Source: Torreya grandis (Eukaryota; Streptophyta; Pinopsida; Cupressales; Taxaceae). From it: a DNA stretch of 64,000 bases. The stretch's first letter is position 1, and every line of letters begins with the position of its first letter. Below, piece after piece: positions 1 to 12,649 of this stretch. The stretch covers positions 4,293,001-4,357,000 of the forward strand of contig JARHVA010000459.1 in assembly GCA_037957365.1 (NCBI GenBank), in the 5' to 3' direction. Position numbers and translations under genes: made by a program. Under the pieces are notes generated by a model. The model saw only the letters and a list, made by a program, of their open reading frames with translations. It was not told where the DNA came from and did not search any database.

Positions 1-99
1 AAAATATAATGTGGGAATGTACACAAATGAGGATAATTATGAAATGGTTTTAATCTTCAAGGACAAGCTCCTAAAACTAGGCAAGGTATGCTCTCCATC

Positions 100-900
100 T
101 AAAAAAAAGCATTCATTAAGTTGTGTAGATAATTCCATGATATATTTACTTGGGAATATAGGTATATAAAGGGATTTGACCATATTATATACCACCATAC
201 TATTTAATTAGATCCTAGAGCTAAATGCATCAGGTAAAAGTAAAGGCATATTAACCCCAAATTTGAGAAACTCATGAGAATGGAACTCACGAAGCTAATT
301 GAGTCTAAGATAATTTTTCATATCAAGAACTCAACTTGGGTAACTAATATTTTTCATACTATAAATAAGAGTAGGGAAATTAGAATTTGTGTGGACCTTA
401 GGGACTTGAATATGGTGTCACTCAAAGATCACTACCTCTTACCCCTTATGGAGTAAATTTTTCATGTTGTTTCAAGTTCCAAACACTTATCACTCCTAGA
501 TGGATATTTTGGTTATAGTTAGATTTTGTGAAATCAATATGATCAATTCAAGAAAACATTTACTAAATAATGGGGTATTTTTTCTTATATTAAAATTCCC
601 TTAGGTTTATCAAATGTTGGTACCACTTTTCATAGAGTAATGGACATGGATTTCAAAGGTCTAATCATTGATATGTTGATAGTGTACCTTGATAATATAA
701 TAATGTTCTCAAAGGATTAAAATGATAACATGAAGCATATTAGATAGGTTTTTGAGATATTTATATTGTATTGGGTGTCATTTAACCACAAAAAGTGCAC
801 ATTTTATATTCATGAAGGTAAGCTTCTAAGACACATTATTTCCAAGGATGGTCTAGCCATTGACCATAAAAGGATAGAGGCTATTCTAGGAATATAATTA
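100..900 (+). pseudogene. gypsy-1 reverse transcriptase remnant
   Basis: The segment at 274-456 carries the RT start: a charged helix, then IRICVDLRDLN and KDHYLLPLM, the usual R-x-CVDxRxLN and KD-x-YPLP motifs. At 685-696 the catalytic YxDD box reads YLDN, so its last aspartate has become asparagine through a G to A change. At about 795-890 follow KCTFY and HEGKLLRHIISKDG, the standard post-palm block. Several stops and at least one frameshift separate these pieces. RT would copy element RNA into cDNA in virus-like particles; this copy cannot. Confidence 0.85.
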
Positions 901-1159
901 CCCCTACACAAGAAAGGACTCCAAATATTATTGGGTAATATAAAATTTATGAGAATATTCATACCTGGGTTTTAATTTTTAGTGAAGCCTATCACAACCT
1001 TGCTCAATAAGAATCAAATTTTCACTTGGACTAAATAAGGTAAAATTAGTTTTGAAGCTATTAACCAAGCAATTTCCCAAGCTCCCACTCCTATAAATCC
1101 TAATTCTAGTAAATAATTCATGTTATATACATTTTAATAACATTTAAAATATATCATAT

Positions 1160-1471
1160 ATGTCTATGAAAAATAATTATGTGGATTTTGAACAACCTAT
1201 TACACTCTTTAGCCAAGGTTTGGAGGATAATGAAGCCAAATACACATTTATGGAGAAAAAAGTCTGTATTATTGTAAAAGGTCTCAAAAAGTTCAGACAC
1301 ATGGTTTCAAACAACAAAATTCACCTCATGGTCTCTCATTCTATCACTAAGGAGTTCCTCTTCAGTAAATACCTAAATGAAAAGAGGGCGGGGTGGATTA
1401 CAAAGGTCATGGAGTATGATGTTGACATCAAACTAACCAAGTTGGTAAGAGGTAAGGGTTTATGTGAGTAA
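1160..1471 (+). pseudogene. gypsy-1 RNase H domain remnant
   Basis: An open stretch of 103 codons with the wording of the second half of a Ty3/gypsy RNase H: QPITLFSQGL, EAKYTFMEKK (conserved E-x-KY-x3-EK), KKFRHMVSNNKIHLMVSH, and at the end KRAGWITKVMEYDVDIK followed by LVRGKGLCE. The final motif is the tether between RNase H and integrase seen in many plant gypsy elements. It would degrade the RNA strand of the RNA/DNA hybrid. It is open only by chance survival: flanking frames contain stops. Confidence 0.8.
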
Positions 1472-1739
1472 TTAGATTTATATCTCCATGAAAAAAAAAG
1501 ATGATTTTTTTTTCAATCAATAATTCCCTCAACTAGATGACCTCACACCCATACAAATTTGGACACAAAACATCATCATATTCTTCCAAAAAGGTGAGTC
1601 TCATAATGGCTTAAGTAAGTATAAAATAAGGTATTTCATATTTTAAACTATTCCTTATTATCTTGTAGATGGTTTAATTTTAAGAAGAGATATAAATGGT
1701 TTATTTTGAGGTGCATTTATAGTGATCAATTTGGTGTAT

Positions 1740-2795
1740 TTATTTATTTTTTTCATAATGGATTAGTAGCGGGTCATTTCTATCCAAAGACCACAACTAT
1801 AAAGGTCATGAGGGGAGGATAATATTGGCCTAGCCTCTTCAAAGATTGTTATACTTTGGTAATAATGTGTCCTCAATGTTATTTCTTTATATGTAAAAAC
1901 ACTTATATCTTTCCCATTGAGACACATTCAACTAGATCAACCCTTCATGGAATGGAGTTTTGACTTAATTAGCATGATTAATCCTCCATAAAGTGCTGGC
2001 CAAAAGTGGATCCTTATAGAAACTCATTACTTTACAAGATGGGTTAAGGTATTTGCATTTAAATAGGCCAATGAGAGTTATATTTTGGATTTTTATGAAG
2101 GTATTTCTACAAGGTTTTGAACTCCCTCTACCATCATTTTAGGTAGTGCACTTGCTTTCATGGGTGATAAGATAATTTATTAGGTAAGTAATATTGATAT
2201 ATATATGATAACATCATCCAAATATTACCATAAATTTAATGGGTTGCTTTACTCCACTAATAAGAACCTAATAAAGATCATCAAAGGAAATTTTCATAAT
2301 AACCAAAGACCTTATCATACTAGGTTGAAGTTAGCCCTATGGGATGATAGGATCAAACCTAAAAGGTCAATTAGTAACTCTCCTTTTATTCTTGTTTATG
2401 GAAGGGAAGATAGAATATCCATATCATAAGAGATACCTACCTTATATTTGGCACATCAGTTTGAATTGCTTAAAAACACTCCAATGGAGGTGAGGTTTAC
2501 AAAATTGATGAAGTTACAAGAGACTAGAGACAATGCTCACAAAGCCATGGAGAATCATTAGGTGCTAATGAAAAATTAATTTAATAAGGAAAAAATTAAA
2601 TATTTTTCCAATAGGGTGATATATTACTAAAGTGGGTTGAGGATAGAGAAAAATTTAAGAGACAACAATATTGACACCTTGTGGAGTGGGCCATACATCT
2701 TCATCAAGTACAAGAAAAACAATTCCTTCTAACTGGAAAGAATGGATGGGGAGGAGATATTTATCCTTATAAATGGGATAAATTTTAATAATTTA
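1740..2795 (+). pseudogene. gypsy-1 integrase remnant
   Basis: The HHCC zinc-binding part is seen at about 1785-1900 (GHFYPKTT, then YWPSLFKD and MCPQCY). The core begins near 1960 with LISMINPP and KWILIETHYFTRW, the strand carrying the first catalytic acid. The stretch 2205-2429 is open for 74 codons and holds the end of the core (YYHKFNGLLYSTNKNL, then the KRS-x-SPFILVYGRE block). About 2640-2795 encodes the C-terminal tail with LWSGPYIF and DGEEIFILINGI. Frames change several times. It would insert element cDNA into the genome. Confidence 0.82.
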
Positions 2796-5700
2796 TACTA
2801 ATGATATTAATTTTAGTGATGTACATAATTATGTGTGTGGTGTATGTTAAATAAGTGATTATACACATTTTCTTATTTCCTTCTTGTTTGGTTTGTTGTT
2901 ATGAGGCTTTATTGTGTGGTGTTCCTTAAATGATTTTAGAATAGTGTGGTTTTTATCATTATGTCATGTGTTATGTTTAGGTTTTATTTTATATTGATCT
3001 ATTTTGTTTTAAAGTTTCTATTCTAGGACTCCATTGCCCACTAGTTAAGGAAAGGCTACTGGTCTCATAGCCTAGCAGACAAACTGCCCCAAAAAATCAA
3101 CAAGACTATTATCAAAATTTGACAACATTTTCACCTCTATGAGTCCAAGTTATTTTAATTTTACCATTATCCTAAAAGTTTCTATAGGTTCTCATAGCTT
3201 ATCCATGCCCTTGCATTGTTAAATCATGAGTTTAAAGACATTTCTAGTCACATCAGAGAAATTAAGGTTTCTTAGCATACATTAAAGTTTTTAGGGATGT
3301 TAAGGTTTCTATTATGTCCAATGGCAGTATTTTAAAATATAATTTATTTAATATTTTGTAATAGAGAGTTAAAAATAGTTTGTATAAGTGTTTTAAGGTC
3401 TTGGTCAAATGAAATTTCTGCTCCATGAGGTCATCTAGTTTCATTATCTTTTTATACATATGAAAATGGTTCATAAAGGTTATAAATTCATTTACAAGAA
3501 AAGTATGATGTATGGTACATAAAATTGGTACTTTTAAATCATGAAAAGATGTTTTATAACATTCTTAATGTTAGATCAAGTTAGATGTTAGTCAGACCTT
3601 GTAGGTTCAACCATTAAAGGAGAAATCCATCTAAAAGGGGTATTTATGACCATTTGAATGGTCATATTCAAGAGTGAACATATTAAAATTTAATTTCCAC
3701 CTTCCTCAACACTTTTTAGCATTAATAGATATTTTAAATGTTCAAAAATGGAAAAATACTCAGTTTCCAATTCATCGTGTCCCTTGGTAATTTTTCAAGA
3801 GTCATGTGTGAATGTTTATTTTGTACAAAACATAGAGAGATGGATCCTAAGATTTTCACAATGTATGGGGAAACTAATGGTATTGATATTAATGTAATTT
3901 TTATTTAGTTAAATCTCTTTTTATTTATTAACAAATTCTAATAAATTTAACATCTTAGATTATGTTCTAAACCCCACCACCTTGATTTCTTAGTAGTGTT
4001 ATTGCAAATATGACCTTGTTATTGTAGATTAAATGTTATAGTATATTTAAAATGGTATAAGAGGTATTATTATTACATCATGTCAACTCATTTAGTGTAT
4101 ACAAATTTAAGAGACCTCCATGTTTCTTCATGTTATAGTTTTTTCTCATTGGTTAGAGCCTTCAATTGGACCAATGAGCACTTTCAGAATATCTGTGGTC
4201 TTGGAACATGAATACATATCCTAAATAACCCATATAAAATTTAAATAATATATCATGATGTAAATTTTCCTAATGACACAATGGTCATCGGGAGAGTGAA
4301 CCTATATTTAGCTTTTTGAGACACTTATGAATTATACATGTAGAAGATGGGATAAACTCACTATTACACATTGTATATTTTCAAGTGCATAAAAGATCAG
4401 GAAGTGTATAATACCATTAAATAATAAAGGAGTGTTTATGACATATAATAAGTACCACTCTTGGATTGAACAAAAAACTCAGAGTTTTAAGATTGGTTTG
4501 GAGGTTTCAAGAAGGATCTCAAACTTGTAGAGAGATTAAAGTTATAAGGTTTGAATATAGAGTTGGTAAGAATATAAAAAATACATATTTAGAATATAAA
4601 GTTCTCAAGGTGATAAGATAATATTGTCATATATGTTCAAGGACCCCATTAGAAGATATAATCACCTACTTACAGACTGCTGGCCTAGATTGCCTAGTCA
4701 TGAGGGAGATAGAGTTTTAAGTCCTCTATAGGCATGATAACACTTTGATAATATGTAAAAAATATGGTTATGAGTGGATAAATACATACATGGTCACCTC
4801 AAATTCATAAAATAATAATTCATACTCACTATTTTGTCTTAGACCTTATGCACTCCATTGGTAAGGGACAATCTTGAGACTACGGGGTTTGTTTGAAACT
4901 AAAACACAAAATAGGCATGTCAATCCACATAGATAGACCTTGAGGAAATACATAAACATAATAAAGGTATTAATACACTCTTAGGTTAGACAAAACCTTA
5001 GTTTTCAACCCAAATGACCTTGAGGGAAAGTAAAGAAATAACAGTCCTATAACCTCAGGTTTCTTAACCAACGCACCAAATACACATAGTGGAGTGATAA
5101 TCATTGCCAAGGCATATGTAACAATATGGAAGATTATTTTGGATATTTTTAAATATTTATTAGTATTAATATTGATTTTTAAAGCCTAAAACCCAAATTA
5201 TATCTCTCTCAAGTTCAAGAACACTAGGTCTTCTACCTGAGAAGTAACTTCATACATTCACACCATATCCCAAAATTTGCATGGGAAGATGAGAAATTTG
5301 GATTAGTTGGATGGGTTATTCAAGAAATTTATCAAATTTGAATTAGGTTAATTTTTGGTTGATGCTTTATGAATGATTGTTAAGACCCCAAATAGGTCTT
5401 AAACCCTACTAAAATCATTGGGTGAATGTGATGTGTGGGATTTATTTCCTAATGTCTCCAAGTGAGATTTTTTGGCTCTAGAAACATTTTAACCTTGTCA
5501 ATATGTCTTTGGTGATCCTCACTATGAAATTTGATGCTAATGTCACCTATATGGACATACTAAATTCCCTTTCTTTTTCTAGCTTTGATGATCTTGAAGA
5601 GTATAAACCTAAATGAATGCTTGAAATTCATTATAAAAAGTACCATCGGATGTTTTATAACTACCTAGGGTAGAAAATAGTTTCATATTCTCATCACAAT

Positions 5701-6451
5701 ATTCATGTAAGTCTAAACAAAGAAGACAATTTGAAGTGTACTAGGATTGAGAGACTTAGCAATCTAGTTTGGAAAGAATAATATGGTTATAATTCCTTAA
5801 AGGCCTTGTTCATATGGTGAAGTGATTTTTGGGTGTAATAACATGATATTAATCCTTTTTATATGTTTTTATTCAATTTTAATGTCCATTTAAATGAATT
5901 AGTATGTCCAAATAGGCCTAAATACCAACTAATTCTAGATAACCAATGTTGAAGTGACTTTTTAAGAAGAATGGAAAACATTGTAAGTTGTCAATTGGAG
6001 AATTCAAATCCCTAAATATGTTGTAATGGAATGTGTCAAGATTAGAGTGATTATTTACAACTATATAAAAATAATTATATGATTTATTTGTTGTCTAGGG
6101 TCACAGACTACACCTCATGAGTTAAGCTAACTCCCCCTTTAAAAAAATCATGTTTCAAGGGTAGATAATGATGTATACACCTTGGTGAGGTGTCACTCCA
6201 CCCTTGTACATGGATATACATGAATTTTCAAGGTAGATGAAGAAGCTTCTTATAATATGTTGGATCAATTTTTAAGGATTATGAACTCCTCAAAGACTGA
6301 TTCCTTCTGACTTGAATCCAATTTGTAAAAGACTTAGAGATCAAATAACACATGTTCATTACTTCATGTGCTTCCTCTTAACTTTTATGAAGTTAATAAT
6401 ATTTTCTCCATTATTTTAACCACCCAATATTCCATTTTTGGCATGGTATTT

Positions 6452-6475
6452 ATCTCTCTCTCTCACACACACACA
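6452..6475. repeat. compound (TC)n(AC)n microsatellite
   Basis: A TC run followed directly by a CA run, about 24 bp in all. Confidence 0.95.
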
Positions 6476-6841
6476 TTGATGCTATAAATATGCCTAGTTT
6501 TGGCATTATGATCTATCCAAAATAAAGGTAGGCAAAGCCCTACTATTTTTGTTACTCATTTTTACTTTATAAATAAAATTCAAAATAGTTCATATTTTAG
6601 TGTGTGTAATGATTTTTTGATAGATTCTAGTGATAAATTTTATTGTCCTTGCATCTTATCCTACTTGTGTGAACCTAAGTATGAGTGCATTTCCTTATTG
6701 CATGTCACTTGGATTAAATTGAAGTGTAGTAGCTTAGCTAATTTATTTAGATTTTCAGTAGTATCTTATCATTCATTTTAATATCTCACCTTTTCTACTA
6801 TGCTTACATATTATCTAGGTTGAAATAATTATGTTATAAGG

Positions 6842-6860
6842 TCTCTCTCTCTCTCTCTCT
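6842..6860. repeat. (TC)n microsatellite
   Basis: An uninterrupted TC dinucleotide run of about 19 bp. Confidence 0.95.
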
Positions 6861-7080
6861 TGGAGCATAGAGCAGATTGTAGTTGTACCTCTTGTAAGTG
6901 AAAGTATAAGATAGTTTTGGATCAATAATTATATTGTATCAAATATTTTTCCTCTTTTTATTTCAATTAGATAGTAATTTATCCCTTTTAATACACTAAC
7001 TAGTTATTAAAATAACAATCAAGACAAATCTTGGGAACTAGCCCTTTTGACTAGAGGTTTACCCCCACTATAGACAACCC

Positions 7081-7405
7081 AAAGGTCTATGAAATATGGA
7101 TTTAGTCCCTTACTAGTTTTAATATGGTGAAGACTTATGTTTAAAATTATATTAATCAAATTTGGTTGAGACTAACTAATAAATATTTTCCTTGGCTAGG
7201 TTATTCTATTAATTCCACATTAAAAATAACACTTTACATTTAGTGTAATATTTTAATCTAATATTGTAATGGTGACAAGCCATATAATAATTACTATGAG
7301 AAGGTATTATGTAAAAATGAGAATGAATAAAATCCTCAAATTAAATATGTAATTAATTATATCAATGGTTAATTAGGATTATTATTATTTTTCTCTCTTT
7401 TCATG
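7081..7405 (+). repeat. dispersed repeat, copy 1 (pairs with 52141-52467)
   Basis: About 325 bp aligns by eye, same orientation, with 52141-52467. Shared blocks include the ACAAGCCATATAA core, AATGAGAATGAATAAAAT, and the region around CCTTGGCTAGGTT / CCTTGGCTTGGTT. No coding content. It is most likely a piece of an LTR: it lies left of LINE-1, where the rest of the gypsy-2 3' LTR is expected, while its partner lies just upstream of gypsy-5. Confidence 0.7.
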
Positions 7406-7700
7406 GTTTACCAAACCTTTTCCATCTTGTTTTCCTAAAAATAAGTCTAACTCTAATGGCCTATCTAGGTAGTTTTAAAATAACCACATCACATCAATAA
7501 GACCTCATTAAATAATCATTATTTAAAATCACATTAATATTGATAATCAATAAATAAATAATAGTTAGTAGCATTATTTACTATGTGAGAATAGTAATAA
7601 TAATAACAATGCATTGAAATAAAAAAATTAATTAAATAAAAAATAATGTCTCAAAAATAATCATAATTGAATGTAGTAATCAATAAAACACATAAAAGTC

Positions 7701-7716
7701 ATGAATCAATGTTATT
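7701..7716 (+). repeat. LINE-1 target-site duplication, left copy
   Basis: ATGAATCAATGTTATT, exactly repeated at 15392-15407 just after the LINE 3' end. A 16-bp perfect direct repeat at the two ends of a LINE body is the signature of target-primed reverse transcription. Confidence 0.88.
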
Positions 7717-7989
7717 GAATAAAAATTAACTCACACTGATATGGAATGAAAACTAATAGTGATGGGTGGGAGAAGTGCAATGGTGGAAATTTTGAACAAG
7801 AGTAATGGGTGAGAGATGGGGGATCTACACCCTAATCATCTAGTCCTACAATAAAAGACCCAAAAAAGGATTCATTGGAGGAGGCACCTATCTTTTCAGA
7901 AGCTTTGAAAAATCTAGAGTTAGTATTTAAGGAGCACAGTCGGGGTCCACAGAATTCTACTCCCTCTCCCAATAAAGGTAAGTAGTAAG

Positions 7990-9594
7990 CCTCTTAGGCT
8001 GATCTGGTCATGCGGGAATGTCATTATTTTGTTCCTTATGATTATCTTCTTGTGATTTTATGGGAGTGTAATGAGGTAACTCTATATATTCTTAATGGCA
8101 TTATTAAAAATATTTATTCCTCTCTTTTGAACTCCATTTTTGAAAAATTTAATGACTTTCACCCTAATATCGACTCTTTATAGGAATGGGCTAATCTTAA
8201 ATGGAAACCAAAAGGTTAGATTAAAATTATTTCCATGCTTAGGAAATTTTTATTGATCAAATTTTCTCTTCTTTAAGACACTCTTAAGACTCTCATGAGT
8301 GGTATATGGTCCATAGGAAAATTAGTATTCTACCTTCATAAATGGAAGGCAGGCCTTAATCTCAACTATTTAGTTTTGGAAGACAATCTGGTTTAGATCA
8401 ATCTTCCTAAACTTATGATAGAATTTTGGGCTTCAAAATCTATTTTTGGTATTTTAGTGCCTTAGGGAAGCCCATATTCATTGACCCAATAACACATTTT
8501 AGAAGGCATATTTTGGTGGCCAGGGTTTGTGTCTTCATTCCATCAAACAAACCTTTGATCCACTCCATCAAAATTAAATCCAAGTATGTCACCTAGATCC
8601 AAAAAAACAATTTTGATATATTTTTAAAAATTTATCAGACCTATAACATCTTAAGCCATCCCTCTAAAGCCTACCCCCAGATTGAGAAGCCTCATGTTTC
8701 TCCCTCTCTATCCTGGGTTAGGAAATCCTCTTCCTAGATTCCCTCCTCTCCTCCCCTTAATCCTTGTCTCCCCATTTTTCCCCCAAAAATCCCCCCTTTC
8801 CCCCTCCTCTCAAGGCCTCATCCCCTCCCCCCACCTTTATCTCCCCTCTCTCCCCTCCCCCAAACCATCTCCCCACCCACTTTCCCTTCCCACCCCTCCC
8901 CCTCTTCTCATCTTCCTCCCACATCTGCTTAGTGCTCTCCTCCCCCTCTTCCCCATTTTCCCCCTCTTCCCCCATTGGTACATCCCCTTATTCTCCTTCC
9001 CCTAATCCATTCTTATCCCTATTGAGCATTGGGAAAAATACTTTAGTGGCTTTTTGATCCCCCTCTTCTCTCAAGATCCTCAATCCTCCCCATGTTACTC
9101 AGTCTCTGTCTCCCCTTACTTCTCCTTTCCTTGCCCAGTCCCACTCCTTCTCCCTTACTATAGGATATTTTAGCTACATCTAGTTTTTATACTCTAATGG
9201 GTTCCCCTCTCCCTTTCCAAGCCCCACTGGCCTCTCCCCCTCCTATCTCTTCCTATCACTTATCTAATGTTTCACCCTTATTGGTTGCTAACTCAGTCCT
9301 ATAGGAGATCCTTGTCTAATCTTTACCATATTTTTATGGATGTGAACCTAGATGTATCAACTTATTATAAGGTCAAAGCTCCTCATTTTTCACTAGTGAA
9401 AGTGATGGTTTAGTTTAGGAAAAGGACAAGTGGGAAAAATTTTATAACAAAAAGGGGAGGAAGAAAGTGAAAGTTGGGTACAGATAGAAATCAAAAGGCA
9501 AACCCTCTTCCTAGTGCTCTCGATGTGAGGAAATGGATAGAAAAGTGGTAAAGGGCATATAGATGACCTTTTATCACTACCCCAATAATAAGAG
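7990..9594 (+). pseudogene. LINE-1 ORF1, DUF4283/gag-like RNA-binding protein
   Basis: At about 8330-8600 the translation follows the DUF4283 pattern of plant LINE ORF1: HKWKAGLNLNY, then INLPKLMIEFW, then a block equivalent to ARVCVFIPSNKPLIHSIKIK. Just after, at about 8637-8678, a zinc-knuckle skeleton C-x2-C-x4-H-x4-C is recognisable, but all three cysteines are now tyrosine (YQTYNILSHPSKAY), i.e. TGY to TAY. From 8697 the frame enters a proline- and serine-rich linker. The protein would coat LINE RNA. The start codon is uncertain. Confidence 0.75.
8697..9010 (+). repeat. C-rich polypyrimidine tract inside ORF1
   Basis: About 310 bp of almost pure C/T on the + strand with many runs of four to six C, in a window that is otherwise strongly AT-rich. 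It encodes a Pro/Ser/Leu-rich linker in LINE-1 ORF1. A weaker continuation runs from 9057 to about 9280. The complementary strand has repeated G runs with short spacers, fitting G-quadruplex or triplex potential. Confidence 0.9.
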
Positions 9595-10330
9595 ATGAAA
9601 GTCCTCTCTTGGAACATAAGAGGTCTAAATAACCCCACTAAATAGAAACTAGATAGAAACCTTGTTTTGAAACATAAGCTAGATATGCTTTTATTACAAG
9701 AAACCAAGATGTATGCTAATAAATTCTTGAAGATGAAGTCAAAGATTTGGGGTGATTTGTTTTTTAGTTGTAATAATGATATAGGAGCATTGTGTGGCTT
9801 AGCAATTTTTTGGGATCCTATTGTCATGAAGGGAAATCACCTCCTTACCAAGGACAACCATATCTCTATTTATTTCTCTGATGCTTGAGATAAGAATTAT
9901 TGGATCCTTACAAATGTCTATGCCCCAAATTCTAAAACCAAAAGGAAGAATTTGTGGGATAATCTAATTGAGATCAAGAACAAATTTAATAATTTGAAGT
10001 GGGTGTTTACTGAAGACTTTAAATCACCTCTGCTCCTAGGGGAAAAAATGGGTGTCAACAACTATTATGATAGTATGGCTAATTTACACGATTTCATTAC
10101 CAATGCTGATTTGCATGATGTGGAACTCAAAGGTAATTAATACACTTGGAAAAATAAAAGGTTAGGTGATAATATTATCCAAGTAAGACTAGATATATTC
10201 CTAATTCCTTTAAATTGGATCCATTCTTTCTCCTCTCTCCTCTCATCTCTTCCTAGGATTGGATTTGACCATAATCCTCTAGTGTTACAAAGTGATAGGG
10301 TCTCTAAAGCCAAGGCCACTCCATTCAGAT
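9595..10330 (+). pseudogene. LINE-1 ORF2, apurinic-type endonuclease domain
   Basis: Begins with ATG at 9595: MKVLSWNIRGLNNPTK, the classic start of plant LINE endonucleases (N of WN-x-RG is a metal ligand). Then LLLQETKM (catalytic E), LAIFWDP, WILTNVYAPNSKTKR, LHDFITNADLHDVEL, and near 10190-10280 an LDRFLIP-like stretch followed by RIGFDHNPLVLQ (the SDHxP motif with S changed to F). The GDFN motif near 10005 reads TEDFKSP. The domain nicks target DNA to start reverse transcription. At least three stops interrupt it. Confidence 0.9.
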
Positions 10331-12250
10331 TTGAAACAATGTGGCTTTCTAACCATAATTTAGAGGATTACATTAAGGAATGGTGGAGTATTTCTATTCA
10401 AGGTTCAACCATGTTCATCCTTGCTATGAAATTGAGACATGTTAAAAACATGCTTAAACTCTATAATAATGAAGTCTTAGGAAATATCTTTATCTAAAAA
10501 ACTTTATTGAATAAGAAATTCAAAAATTTGAATTAGAAATCTCAGATGTAGGCTACTCTACTAACCTTCACCTAAAGGAGAAGGAACTCCTCAGTGATTC
10601 CATAATCTAGAGGCTAAATAAGAAACATATTGGAGGTAAAATTTTAGAAAGCTTTGTCTTAAAGAAGGGGATATAAACACAAAATTGTTTCACACCTCCA
10701 CTTCTAAAAACTGGTAAAGGAATCTTATTACAAAGATCTAAGGGGAGGATGGAAATTGGCTCATAAAGGAGGAAGAAATTGTTCACCACATGGTAAATTA
10801 CTTTAAATCCCTCCTTACCCACTCCCCCTCTCTAGACACTAGCCTTAAGGATCAAATTGTTAACCTCTTTAGAAGGGTTATTACATAAGAAGATAATTAT
10901 TCCATCCTTAAACCCCCTTTAAAATAAGATATTACTATAATTATTTTCTCTTTATAAGGGGATAAATCCCCTAGGACCGATGGCTTCCCTCCTTTCATTT
11001 TCCAGGTCTTTTGGGAAATTATCAGTCATGTGGTCTACTTGATGGTAGCTAAATTATTCAATGTAGGAACCATTCTCCAAGATTACAACAATACCTTTTT
11101 GGTCCTTGTTCCTAAAAAATAGGGTGCATCCAAGGAATTAAACTTTAGACCTGTTAGTTTGTGCTCCACTTCTTAAAAAATCTATACTAAAGGCCTTTCC
11201 CTTAAAATTCAACTCCTACTTAACAAAATAATAGTCGAGTAGCAAGGCACCTTTATGTTTAGCTGATAGATTTTTGATGGGATAATTACCATTCATGAAA
11301 CCATTCACTCAATTTACCATTTGGACCATCAAGACATGTTCCTAAATCTAGATATGAACAAAGCCTATGATTGGGTTTCTTGGCTTTTTCTCGACAAAAT
11401 CTTGGAGAAAAATAGCTTCAATATTTGGGTCAAAAAATAAATTGCGACTTGTATCTAAAACCTATTATTCTTACTCTTAATTAATGGGGTGCTTACAAGT
11501 TTATTTTTGATCAAAAGAGTCTTAAGATAGAGGGACCCACTATCCCCTTACATTTTCATTATCTTTGTAGAAGATTTAAGTTACATTATTTCTATACGTA
11601 GGACATCTAATATCATCAAGGGAATCATTTGTGACCCTAACACCAGTCTTTTCACTCATAAGTAATTCACTGATGACATGACTATGATGGGGGAGGCTTC
11701 AGTTTTAGAAGCTATATGCTTCAAGAGGATTCTTGAGGTACCTGAAGGGGTATCTAGATAGAATGTGAATCTCAGTAAGAGCTCCTTATTTTTCATCAAC
11801 ATTCTATTGGCTCTTCAAATTAAAATCACCAATATCCTAGGTTATAGCATACAAAATATCCCATCAGCTTACTTTGGAATTCCTCTATTTGATGACTCAA
11901 TGAAATCTAAATTTTGGAAACCCCTCATCGATAGGATCAATAAAAAATTGGTAGGATGGAAATGGAAACTTTTAACACAAGCTAGAAAAGTTCAAATCCT
12001 AAAAAATTCACTTCAAAGTATACCTATTTATTTCATGTCCATCTTTGTCATTCTAAATAACATCAGTAATAAATTGGAATGCATTTAGAAAACCTTCCTT
12101 TAGAGAGGTACTAAAGATAGATTTAGATTTCCACTTATCTCCTAGAATATTATTGCCTAATATCTAAAGGAGGGTTGGGATTGATATGTGTCAAAACCAT
12201 GAACCAAGCACTCCTAGAAAACCAAGGTTAGAGAGTGGTTAAGGATGAAA
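10331..12250 (+). pseudogene. LINE-1 ORF2, reverse transcriptase domain
   Basis: Recognisable pieces in order: FRFETMWL near 10330; KSPRTDGFPPFIFQVFWE at about 10966; NNTFLVLVPKK near 11090; NFRPVSLC at 11145; FLNLDMNKAYDWVS at 11340-11376 (first catalytic Asp); FTDDMTMMGEAS at about 11668-11703, the F-x-DD box with both aspartates kept and A changed to T; then PSAYFGIPLFDDSM, WKWKLLTQARKVQILKNSLQSIP at 11850-12030, the usual thumb region. Frames shift often. It would copy LINE RNA at the nicked target. Confidence 0.88.
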
Positions 12251-12649
12251 ATTATTAGACCAAAATAATTAGGGCCAAATGTCTTCACTTGGGGGAAGGA
12301 TACCAATTTTTATCAGAACTTGGTCTTGATAATGGTTCTAATTTTTAGAAATCACTGCAGGTGGGCAAGGATCTTCTTAAAAAGGTCTCAAATGGAATGT
12401 CAGTAGAGGAAATTTGGTTGAATTTTGTATTTACCCATGGATTTTTACCCCTCTAGAATCCAATTTTCAAGACCCAGATTTGATATCGTTTTTCAATAAT
12501 AATTATGGCCTCAAGGTTATGGACTATTAGGAAACTAGAAATGGGAAAAAGTGTTAGAAAATCCTAGCTAAAATTGATTTAGACTAGCATCAAGTCCACT
12601 TATTCTAAGATCTGAATGAATGCATTCAACATATTTATATTAGTCACTA

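Larger units (their letters stand above)
1..2800 (+). mobile_element. Ty3/gypsy retrotransposon remnant (gypsy-1), pol part only
   Basis: A decayed Ty3/gypsy pol region read left to right: RT, RNase H, integrase zinc finger, integrase core and a C-terminal tail, in the normal order and spacing. The 5' part (LTR, gag, protease) lies outside the window. No 3' LTR could be identified after 2800. Many in-frame stops and frameshifts show it is long dead. The integrase wording (YYHKFNGLLYSTNKNL, then a WDDRIKPKRS block) resembles non-chromoviral plant gypsy elements of the Tat/Athila side; that lineage call is an inference. Confidence 0.85.
2796..7080. other. unassigned AT-rich intergenic stretch
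   Basis: I see no convincing coding motif, RNA gene or paired LTR here. It presumably includes the 3' untranslated part and perhaps the 3' LTR of gypsy-1 and possibly part of the 3' LTR of gypsy-2, but no PPT or TG...CA boundary could be fixed. A 70-codon minus-strand open stretch at 3262-3474 has no recognisable motif. An 8-bp inverted repeat (TTAAGACC/GGTCTTAA) lies at 5380-5402. Confidence 0.5.

Noticed and set aside
5380..5402. Inverted repeat TTAAGACC/GGTCTTAA as a possible small transposon end
   Set aside because: Arms of 8 bp only, no duplication and no second copy seen.
7490..7520. ACATCAATAAGACCTCATT resembling the reverse complement of 15445-15470 (gypsy-2 LTR end)
   Set aside because: Only about 20 bp in AT-rich DNA, inverted relative to expectation; probably chance.
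8682..9057. Proline-rich open frames of 97-107 codons, and a glycine/glutamate-rich one on the other strand
   Set aside because: Low-complexity reading of the C-rich linker inside LINE-1 ORF1.
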